Assembly (NCBI GenBank): GCA_001779055.1
Contig: MFJA01000058.1
Span: 538-7,345, forward strand
Direction: 5' to 3'
Source: Candidatus Gottesmanbacteria bacterium RBG_16_37_8
Lineage (GTDB): Bacteria > Patescibacteriota > Microgenomatia > 2-02-FULL-39-11
DNA length: 6,808 bases
The position numbers and the translations under genes were made by a program. The notes beneath the pieces are model-generated. The model had not been told where the DNA came from, did no database searches, and saw nothing but the letters and a program-made list of their open reading frames with translations. Shown here one piece after another: positions 1 to 5,340 of the stretch. Every line of letters starts with the position of its first letter. Positions within the stretch are counted from its first letter, which is position 1.

Positions 1-1545
1 GGTAATGGATCCGTTTGTGTCAGTTCTGTATATAATGAAAGTCTTCTCTCAATCTCTCCATTGTCAAAAGCTTTTTTCGCTTTTTCGTAACAAAACCTCA
101 AGTAATTCTTATTAACTCTCCTCAACCCGCTGTCTAAAGCATCAGGCAAATGAACAAAATCCCTTATAAATAACCCTAAAGCCACTGTCATGGCTACATA
201 TTTCATTTTCATTTGATCATTACCTCTCAATGCCTCCCTGTTTGCCATTTGAATAGTATCCTTTTCGTTTTCAATTAATAAATCTTTAAGTCTTTCTGAC
301 ATCAGAACTACTTCTTCTTCACTCATGAAATCTTCAGCTTGAATCAGGTAAGTTCCAGCATTTCTGCCATCAATTAGGAATGAAACCACTGTTGAAAAAG
401 GCGGAGGAGCTACTTCGTCTAAAGCAATCAGATTTTTTAACGAATAATTTCCATAATACTTACCTATATCAAAAAACTCTTCAGGTATTTGCGCCGCTGG
501 AAGATCGATTCCGCAAAAAGCCGCGCAGTTCCCGTAGTTTTGGATACCTTTTCCCATAAGTATCTTCAAGGCCTCAATTATGGTTTCCGTGTGTATATTA
601 TGATTAACCCCGATCATGACATTAAGTCTATTATCACTGGCACTTGGAACAGCCAAAGGACCTATGGCATGATTAATCGTTTCGCCTTTAAGTAAATGTG
701 AAATTGAGTGTAGAGTACGGGTCGAGTGACAGCTTGTCATAATAAGATTACCTGTTTCTAAAATCTCTTCAATTATCTGCTTATCTTTAAAATCTGACCT
801 TGCCCCTAAATATTCTATTGCTGACTGTCCCGCCACCTTGGATGTATTAGGATAAGAATGGTGTTTATGAACTGGACCAAACGCTGACAAACCTAAGGCT
901 GCCAAAGTGGAAACGGAAAATAATTTGGATGATTGGCTGTCAAAAGGTATACCCCTATCACCGCCCATACCCCCTAATGCTATAACTTGATCGTTATCTT
1001 TTATTCCAACTCTTATTACTGTATCTAATTCCAAAACTGCACCCACCAATCCGGCCAGCTCTGGAGGTGTTAATCCTACTAAAGCCTCCTTGGTTGACAA
1101 CTCCTGCAAAAGAGATACAGACTGCAGTAGTAAAGTAATTTCATCGCCAGGACTTCTTAAATTATTTATTTTAGGTAATAATTTCTCTTTTAAAACTCTG
1201 TTTGAAGCCATGCATACAAAAGCACCTATACTGAAGGTCTCTTCATAAGTTAAATTTCTCGCGCTTTTGATGATTGCATCCAACCCGTGAAATCCCATAT
1301 TGTATAACGGTTGCAGATCTCCCTCATGTAAGGTTATTTTCCTGGTTAATTGTTCCCTATACGAACTACTTTTTGCTAATTGGTTTAGTACATCCGTACA
1401 GCTTATAAGCTCTCCTCCTTTTACCTGGACATAGGGATAGCCACTTAGTTCAATAAAAGCTATATTTTCAGGGCCAAACTAACCCCTGATCTATATCCTG
1501 ACCGGGGATACCTCCAGCTTTAATATGTTCATCCTCAATTCTCAT
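1..1545 (-). CDS. Divergent TrpD-family phosphoribosyltransferase, 3' end cut by window edge, frameshift near the start
   Basis: About 514 residues are visible once a +1 shift at codon 25 is allowed; the C-terminus lies beyond base 1. Family marks (numbering after the shift): helical N-terminal part with GLTPPELAGLVGAV (about 157-170), GGMGGD (191-196) where TrpD has GTGGD, FSVSTLAA (209-216) for the NIST phosphate loop, KHH (227-229) for the KHGNRS region, NTSKVAGQSA (233-242), and ALDEVAPPPFSTVV (374-387) matching the TrpD segment LDE..xxGPTxV, with the likely Mg-binding pair D376-E377, then IDG...EDF. TrpD moves phosphoribose from PRPP to anthranilate; here the acceptor is unknown, because the substrate-side motifs differ and there is an N-terminal extension of roughly 100 residues (TrpD is about 340). 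The proposed ATG (1543-1545) lies inside the racemase gene, giving an 11-base overlap and probable translational coupling. No other trp gene is visible. Family assignment is firm; calling it anthranilate phosphoribosyltransferase would go too far. Confidence 0.75.
1462..1490 (-). other. Candidate +1 frameshift site (CCC-UGA) in the TrpD-like gene
   Basis: From the ATG at 1545-1543 the zero frame gives 25 codons ending ...GLVWP and then TGA at 1470-1468. The long TrpD-like frame is +1 relative to it, has no start before an ATG some 60 codons further on, and is closed upstream by TAG at 1481-1479. The change of frame must therefore occur between about 1478 and 1468. CCC followed directly by UGA is a classical +1 arrangement: proline tRNA on CCC can re-pair with CCU while UGA is slowly decoded, giving WPENIAF. 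An AGGGG run lies 9 bases upstream of CCC (1487-1483); in prfB the corresponding element is only 3 bases away, so it does not match the known optimum. A one-base sequencing error or a real disabling mutation explains the same data. Confidence 0.5.
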
Positions 1546-2254
1546 AGTTTTGTTCAAAATATAATTTTAGTAATGAATTCGCTAATATTTCTAGAGTATT
1601 AATACTTTTAATATCCAGATCTCCTGGGAAAATAAGTGGCAGTTCTGTACATCCCAAAATTACTGTATCCAGCTTCTGCTCTTTAATAAAATAATTGCAG
1701 ATTATCTTAAATTTGTCTTCCAATTCCGTTCTCTCTTTCCCTGCAATAACTCCTCTTATTATTTCTTCTAATAGATCCTGTAAATCTTTATTTGGTTTTA
1801 ATAATTTTATCTTCGAATCTTCTACTGAATCATATAATCCTCTGTCTTGTGTTGTTTTAGTTGAAAGTAACCCCACTCGCCTGTAACCATTAGTTAATAT
1901 AGTTTTTTTTACCTCTTCAATGATCGAAACGATTGGAACAGCACTACAGAGTCTTAACTCCTCAATTAAAATATGGGCTGTATTACAAGCTATCCCTATA
2001 AAATTTACCGGATAAAAATTCATCCTCTCTATCCTGTCTATTAGCATATCTCTGGCTTTGTTAAGATTATCGATGTTGCTGATAAAATCAGGTACCGGAA
2101 TTGAATCAATTAAAATCTCAGGAAAATCATCATTATTTCTCGCCTGGTAATTACTAATACTTTTTCCAATAAGCATTTTGTAAAACTCGGCAGAAGCTTG
2201 CGGCCCCATCCCGCCGGTAATTCCTATAATTTTTTTATTATTTTTATTCCCCAT
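1535..2254 (-). CDS. Aspartate/glutamate-family amino acid racemase
   Basis: A complete 239-residue protein, the usual size for the PLP-independent Asp/Glu racemase family (RacX/YgeA type), cytoplasmic. The N-terminal strand and loop GITGGMGP (11-18) is the family signature. The two catalytic cysteines are present: Cys90 in ACNTAH (89-94) and Cys202 in LGCTELPL (200-207), so an active two-base racemase or epimerase is expected. The substrate (Asp, Glu or another amino acid) cannot be read from the sequence. The ATG at 2254-2252 follows GGAGGG about 9 bases upstream, the clearest ribosome binding site in the window; that site sits in the 3' arm of a terminator hairpin and is followed by seven U residues. 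It is the first gene after the T-box-like leader and overlaps the TrpD-like gene by 11 bases, so the two are co-transcribed. It ends in TGA. Confidence 0.9.
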   Translation of the reverse strand: MGNKNNKKIIGITGGMGPQASAEFYKMLIGKSISNYQARNNDDFPEILIDSIPVPDFISNIDNLNKARDMLIDRIERMNFYPVNFIGIACNTAHILIEELRLCSAVPIVSIIEEVKKTILTNGYRRVGLLSTKTTQDRGLYDSVEDSKIKLLKPNKDLQDLLEEIIRGVIAGKERTELEDKFKIICNYFIKEQKLDTVILGCTELPLIFPGDLDIKSINTLEILANSLLKLYFEQNYEN

Positions 2255-2304
2255 AAAAAAACACCCTCCATTCTCCCCGATTTAATCGGGGATCAGTAAG
2301 GGCG
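2255..2304 (-). terminator. Alternative intrinsic terminator that also hides the ribosome binding site
   Basis: CGCCCUU (2304-2298) can pair with GAGGGUG (2268-2262, two G-U pairs), enclosing an 8-bp hairpin UCCCCGAU/AUCGGGGA (2292-2274), and is followed by seven U (2261-2255). The 5' arm uses the same bases as the 3' strands of antiterminator helices A1 and A2, so the two folds exclude each other, as in a T-box. The U-run touches the racemase ATG and the 3' arm contains the GGAGGG ribosome binding site, so the fold could act on both termination and translation. Confidence 0.65.
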
Positions 2305-2329
2305 AAATTACTTTCGCTGTGCCACCTTA
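2297..2329 (-). promoter_or_regulatory. T-box antiterminator helix with UGGCACA bulge
   Basis: The minus-strand RNA folds as helix A1 UAAGG (2329-2325) with CCUUA (2301-2297), a seven-base bulge UGGCACA (2324-2318), and helix A2 GCGAAA (2317-2312) with UUUCGC (2307-2302) closed by a GUAA tetraloop (2311-2308). Two helices separated by a one-sided 7-base bulge starting UGGN is the defining T-box antiterminator; the bulge pairs with the tRNA 3' NCCA end. Here N is C, so the matching tRNA should carry G at position 73. The last bulge base is A, where the consensus has C. Confidence 0.7.
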
Positions 2330-2344
2330 TTTCGTTAACCCATT

Positions 2345-2364
2345 AAAAAATCCCCTCGCGGGGA
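2345..2364 (-). terminator. GC hairpin with six-U tail inside the leader (stem III or early terminator)
   Basis: UCCCC-GCGA-GGGGA (2364-2351) is a 5-bp stem with a GNRA-type tetraloop, followed by UUUUUU (2350-2345). On its own it looks like a short rho-independent terminator, possibly one that ends transcripts coming from the hexokinase gene. Its place just before the antiterminator also fits stem III of a T-box leader. The sequence does not decide between these. Confidence 0.45.
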
Positions 2365-2573
2365 CACATATCCGAAATGAGTTAACCTCATTCATGACAT
2401 GCTCCGCTTTCGCGACACATGTTGCTGACTTTTTACGGTTTCGCCTCCGTCACATATTCACCTCGCCGAAGCTTTATGCAAAGGCGGGCTTGCTGTGCAG
2501 CTTGTCCCGATATTTTTCATCGGGGCGACCCGGTTCCAACCCTCCGGATCAAAGCCTTTATCAATTTCCATCT

Positions 2574-2582
2574 ATCATATCA
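2574..2582 (-). promoter_or_regulatory. Possible extended -10 promoter for the leader
   Basis: TGATATGAT at the end of the hexokinase gene reads as an extended -10 (TG-N-TATGAT, five of six bases of TATAAT) and would start a transcript near 2568, just ahead of the structured leader. A TTGACA lies upstream but too close to serve as its -35. The match overlaps the tandem stop codons TGA TAG of the hexokinase gene and could be chance. Confidence 0.3.
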
Positions 2583-3903
2583 TACCTGTCAAATCTGTGT
2601 TTCTACGATATATATCCAAAGCTGCCGCAGCTGCACCGAATATACCGGCATTTTCTACACTCCTGACATTAATCTTTATCCTCCACTGTTCTGAAACTTC
2701 ATTTGCATACTGATTCACTAACGATAAATAACCGGGGACTTTCTCAACAATAGATCCTTCTAAAATATAGTCCATTTTATAATCTCTTTTTCTATTTTCA
2801 TTCCAATTGGGAAAATAATCATTTTTAAAAGTTGCTATTCCAGTTCCGATCATCGTTCCTGCTAATTGGGCAGATCTAACAATTGCCTGTCTTGCTAAAT
2901 ACATCAAGGTTGCAACCATATAAGGATTTAAATACTCATATGCGATATTCTTATCCAAAGCCACCTTCAGTAACCTGCTGAAAAATTCGGATTTGTCATG
3001 CATTATCTTTTGTGTTAGTAAACCTGATTTCTCTAATTCAGAAGCTACTACTTTTAACAACAAACCTAAATAATCACCTGAAATATGTTTTTCAGCTAGT
3101 TGTTTTCCCGGATTGGCACTCATTTCATCAACCTGACGATAAGCGTAAGGTATAAAGTCACTGATCTTGTCAAATCCTCCGGATTCGCTGTTGTATTTGC
3201 CGAAAGCCAGATTAAAACCCGAACCTATAATTCCTCCTTCTGCCGCTCTGGTATCATTCATTACTGCCAAAGGAATATTCTCTTTTAACTGGTATCTGTT
3301 ATTAAGCAAGCCTAAAATTTTCTTCCCGATAGGTATCATGCTAATCCCGGGAATTACAAAACCTTTGGTTAACTCTTCCGTTGATTTTATATCAACCGAT
3401 ATTCCGTCTTCGCTTATTTGAGGTTCACCCGGAAAGGACCAAATCACAGACAAAGTATCAGGATGAACTTTACTGATCACCGGATCAAGAAAATTAAATA
3501 CTTCATTTAAAAAATCATCTGCATCGGAATATACTTTTCTTTTCAATCCTTTTTTGATAAATAGTTCTTCACCCTCTTTTTTCTCAATTTCCAATCCTTG
3601 TTCTGAATTTATCACGCTTGCAGCACGAATATTTGTACCGCCTATTTCAATTACTAATACTTTCTTCCCTACCGGTAATTTTTCCCTATCCACGCTTGGT
3701 AAACGAGTATCATACATTGCTAAACTGCTATCTGCTCCTTTAGAAATTCCATTTATCAAATCTTGTTGATATCTATGGGAAATACTCATTAGTTCTCCGG
3801 GAGTAAAAGGAGTAATTCCTAATTTATCTCTGATAAATTTTATTGACTCTGCAAATCTCTTTGGTCCCTTTACATGATATTGGGGGTGTAACTCTCTTAG
3901 CAT
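2575..3903 (-). CDS. Eukaryote-type hexokinase
   Basis: ATP-dependent hexose kinase of the hexokinase family proper (actin-like ATPase fold), not the ROK or Glk glucokinases usual in bacteria. Numbered from a TTG at 3942, the marks are: phosphate 1 loop EIGGTNIR (99-106), SFPGEPQ (169-175) and TKGF (192-195) of the sugar site, catalytic Asp230 in MNDT (228-231), PGKQLAEKHISGDYLG (278-293) matching the hexokinase EKMxSGxYLG segment, SAQLAG (357-362), LEGSIVEKVPGY (394-405) for phosphate 2, and NAGIFGAAAAAL (431-442) at the adenosine site. About 440-455 residues, the size of a single-domain hexokinase. I prefer the ATG at 3903-3901 (residue 14 of the longer reading), because a promoter -10 box overlaps the TTG start. 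There is no clear Shine-Dalgarno. It should supply hexose 6-phosphate in the cytoplasm; which sugar is unknown. It ends in tandem stops TGA TAG. Confidence 0.88.
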   Translation of the reverse strand: MLRELHPQYHVKGPKRFAESIKFIRDKLGITPFTPGELMSISHRYQQDLINGISKGADSSLAMYDTRLPSVDREKLPVGKKVLVIEIGGTNIRAASVINSEQGLEIEKKEGEELFIKKGLKRKVYSDADDFLNEVFNFLDPVISKVHPDTLSVIWSFPGEPQISEDGISVDIKSTEELTKGFVIPGISMIPIGKKILGLLNNRYQLKENIPLAVMNDTRAAEGGIIGSGFNLAFGKYNSESGGFDKISDFIPYAYRQVDEMSANPGKQLAEKHISGDYLGLLLKVVASELEKSGLLTQKIMHDKSEFFSRLLKVALDKNIAYEYLNPYMVATLMYLARQAIVRSAQLAGTMIGTGIATFKNDYFPNWNENRKRDYKMDYILEGSIVEKVPGYLSLVNQYANEVSEQWRIKINVRSVENAGIFGAAAAALDIYRRNTDLTGMI

Positions 3904-3933
3904 ATTCAGTAAATAAGCATTTAGAGCGACAGA

Positions 3934-3962
3934 ATCATACAAAAAGAAAAAAACAAAATCAA
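3934..3962 (-). promoter_or_regulatory. Promoter of the hexokinase gene
   Basis: On the minus strand TTGATT (3962-3957) and TATGAT (3939-3934) are separated by exactly 17 bases, matching sigma70-type -35 (four of six) and -10 (five of six) boxes. Transcription would begin near 3927, leaving about 23 untranslated bases before the ATG at 3903. The TTG at 3942-3940 lies upstream of this start point, which argues against it as the start codon. Confidence 0.6.
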
Positions 3963-3985
3963 ATTATCAATGTTGTAATTCCATC

Positions 3986-4591
3986 ATGCTTTTAAGTGCA
4001 TCTGCTGTTAGAATAATTCTTCTTGTCAACTTCCTCATTCTCCAATTCATCTGGTTTTTCACTTCACCGTTAACTATTAAAAATTATTTAATGAAATTTG
4101 AAAAACCCGAATCTTTATTTGTCATCATAATTACACTTGTTCTCTATCTTCAATTAACTGGAATTTTTAATCTTTCATTCACTTCAAACTCTTTATCACC
4201 TATCTTAAAATTAACAGGTTTGATTATAAATTTCTCCGGCTTGGTATTGTCTGTCTGGGCAAAAATGACTTTAAAAGAAAACTGGGGAGTGCCCGCCCAA
4301 CATAATATAAAAAGGCAGAAAAATCTGGTTATCAAGGGCCCTTATTCAATTTCACGAAATCCTATTTATATAGGTCTGTTCTTATTTCTTGCCGGATTTG
4401 AAATTGCACTTCGTAGCTATTTGATAATAATACTTCTTCCGGTCGGTTATCTAATCTATAAAGCAGTGTTAGTTGAAGAAAAACTACTGCAAAATCATTT
4501 CGGTAAACTATATCTGAAATATCAGAAAGTAACTCCCCGTTTTCTAAAAATAAATCTCTTCCAAATCTTTCATCAAATAAACTTCATATAA
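3986..4591 (+). CDS. Membrane methyltransferase, isoprenylcysteine carboxyl methyltransferase (ICMT) / phospholipid methyltransferase type
   Basis: A 201-residue integral membrane protein with about five hydrophobic segments (roughly 8-25, 43-60, 73-91, 127-142, 144-161). The C-terminal half carries the SAM-binding signature of the ICMT/PEMT family: a KENW segment (97-100, where relatives have a similar NW or NWS), GPYSISRNPIYIG (118-130) corresponding to GPYxxxRHPxYxG, and EEKLLQNHFGKLYLKYQKVTPRF, of which E164-E165 and the Y..Y..V.RF tail are family-typical. Asn125 replaces the usual His of RHP. Bacterial members methylate unknown lipid or protein substrates; prenylcysteine activity should not be assumed. 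It is the only plus-strand gene, diverging from the hexokinase gene and converging on vapC with 38 bases between stops. No Shine-Dalgarno or clear promoter precedes the ATG. It ends in TAA. Confidence 0.82.
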   Translation: MLLSASAVRIILLVNFLILQFIWFFTSPLTIKNYLMKFEKPESLFVIIITLVLYLQLTGIFNLSFTSNSLSPILKLTGLIINFSGLVLSVWAKMTLKENWGVPAQHNIKRQKNLVIKGPYSISRNPIYIGLFLFLAGFEIALRSYLIIILLPVGYLIYKAVLVEEKLLQNHFGKLYLKYQKVTPRFLKINLFQIFHQINFI

Positions 4592-4629
4592 AATCGTAAT
4601 TACTTTTTTCTGTTTACAAATTAAATCTG

Positions 4630-5055
4630 TCAAATTTCTGTTCCGGCAGTATACTCACTCAATAATCTCACATAAGAAAAATTCGTCTTTTGTATAAATT
4701 TTTCATCGGCTGTTATAAGAATAGTTTTAAGTTTCTTTGCCATAACCGCGTAGATCATATCATATACGGAAGTCTTATATTTTTTAGCATATCTTGCGGA
4801 TTTTAAAATATCATTTTCATTTGGATGATGAATGGTTAAATTTGCTTTAAATAATATTCTCAAGGACTTATTTATTTTTTCATTATCCAGATCAGTCTTC
4901 GTTGCGCAAGTATTGGCGATCTCGTAAAAAAATAAATCCGGGACTGAAATAATATCTTTTCTGATGATGTGTCTTTTAAACAGCAATCTGGCTTTATCCT
5001 GGTAAGCTTCTCCCTTCAAAATCCATTTTGAGGCAACCGATGCATCAATAATCAT
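4630..5055 (-). CDS. vapC: VapC-family PIN-domain toxin ribonuclease
   Basis: A 141-residue single PIN domain, the normal VapC size. The acidic metal site is complete: Asp4 in MIIDASV, Glu45 in FYEIANT, Asp99 in SVYDMIYA, and Asp117 in ITADEKF. VapC toxins are Mg-dependent RNases, most often cutting tRNA or rRNA; the target here is not predictable. The ATG (5055-5053) overlaps the antitoxin stop codon as ATGA, so translation is coupled and expression follows the antitoxin. It is convergent with the membrane methyltransferase gene and no intrinsic terminator is evident in the 38 bases between them. Confidence 0.9.
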   Translation of the reverse strand: MIIDASVASKWILKGEAYQDKARLLFKRHIIRKDIISVPDLFFYEIANTCATKTDLDNEKINKSLRILFKANLTIHHPNENDILKSARYAKKYKTSVYDMIYAVMAKKLKTILITADEKFIQKTNFSYVRLLSEYTAGTEI

Positions 5056-5300
5056 TGTTCGTAGCGCATTTCTATTAAAAGTTTTGATAAGCTTTTGCCT
5101 TTCAATACCTTGGCATTCTCGGAAGCTACCTTGTCTAATTCTCTCATTAATTTTTCGGTATTTTTTTCTTTTGATACTTTTTTCTCAAAAACTCTTTCTC
5201 TTATAAGCTGCGCAACACTCTTTCTATGCCTTAATGCTTCCATTTTTAACTCCAGATATTCCTCTTCAGGAAATCTTATATTGGTAGTAATCCAATTCAT
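5052..5300 (-). CDS. vapB: VapB-type ribbon-helix-helix antitoxin
   Basis: An 82-residue protein from the ATG at 5300-5298. Residues 4-10 (ITTNIRF) form the DNA-binding ribbon and about 12-36 the two helices (PEEEYLELKMEALRHRKSVAQLIRERV), a typical RHH fold; the charged tail (about 40-82) should wrap the toxin. An in-frame ATG at 5351 would add 17 residues, but that stretch contains the -35 and -10 boxes of the promoter and reads as low-complexity translation of it, so I reject it. With the start at 5300 the predicted transcript begins only about three bases upstream, meaning nearly leaderless translation with no Shine-Dalgarno. It probably binds the palindrome in its own promoter and represses the pair. 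Confidence 0.85.
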   Translation of the reverse strand: MNWITTNIRFPEEEYLELKMEALRHRKSVAQLIRERVFEKKVSKEKNTEKLMRELDKVASENAKVLKGKSLSKLLIEMRYEQ

Positions 5301-5309
5301 ATTAGTATC

Positions 5310-5338
5310 ATAATACAATAATACAATTGTATTGTCAA
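5310..5338 (-). promoter_or_regulatory. vapBC promoter
   Basis: A perfect TTGACA (5338-5333), a 17-base spacer and TATTAT (5315-5310, five of six) make the best sigma70-type promoter in the window. The expected start is near 5303, three bases before the vapB ATG. The -35 box lies three bases after the TGA of the upstream hydrolase gene, so vapBC can be expressed independently of it. Confidence 0.8.
5312..5333 (-). promoter_or_regulatory. Operator-like palindrome and repeat in the vapBC promoter
   Basis: The perfect 14-base palindrome AATACAATTGTATT (5333-5320) fills most of the spacer between -35 and -10 and is followed by a further ATTGTATT (5319-5312) running into the -10 box: three half sites in a row. 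Bound RHH antitoxin would block RNA polymerase, the standard autoregulation of VapBC pairs. Position and symmetry are seen; binding is inferred. Confidence 0.65.
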
Positions 5339-5340
5339 TT

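Larger units (their letters stand above)
2255..2569 (-). promoter_or_regulatory. T-box-like structured leader upstream of the racemase gene
   Basis: This 320-base gap between two minus-strand genes is not coding on that strand and is visibly richer in GC than its neighbours. Read 5' to 3' it holds a chain of hairpins: GATCCGG/CCGGGTC with a 10-base loop (2550-2527), CCCGAT/ATCGGG (about 2523-2505), a CGC-GAAA-GCG hairpin closed by ACATG/CATGT (2422-2397), AATGAG/CTCATT (2392-2376), TCCCC-GCGA-GGGGA followed by six T (2364-2345), then an antiterminator and an alternative terminator. The T-box core AAATAAGGTGGCACAGCG differs from the consensus AANNAGGGTGGNACCGCG at two fixed positions. T-box leaders bind uncharged tRNA and let transcription or translation proceed. 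The apical element CCGGAGGGTTGGAACCGG loosely recalls a stem I tip, but I could not build a canonical stem I or assign a specifier codon, so the 5' half is uncertain. Confidence 0.65.

Noticed and set aside
489..695. 68-codon plus-strand open frame
   Set aside because: It lies wholly inside the TrpD-like coding sequence on the other strand, which keeps family motifs on both sides; the short frame resembles nothing.
1468..1470. UGA read as glycine (Gracilibacteria/SR1 code) instead of a frameshift
   Set aside because: Reading through in the same frame reaches another stop after a few codons, the TrpD motifs are in the +1 frame, and the ATGA junctions need UGA as a stop.
2397..2550. A tRNA gene or stable small RNA within the hairpin chain
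   Set aside because: No cloverleaf with a standard T-arm and anticodon arm can be drawn on either strand; the GGTTCCAACC stretch on the plus strand lacks matching acceptor and D arms.
2550..2569. Assignment of a specifier codon in stem I of the leader
   Set aside because: Several triplets (for example GAC, AAC, TGG) occur in the leader, but no internal loop of a convincing stem I singles one out.
2319..2713. Three overlapping plus-strand open frames of 72-115 codons
   Set aside because: They cross the structured leader and the end of the hexokinase gene antisense, have no ribosome binding site and show no protein-like composition or motif.
4592..4629. Bidirectional terminator between the convergent genes
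   Set aside because: The T-rich stretch has only the loopless palindrome GTAATTAC next to it and no stem that could form a stable hairpin.
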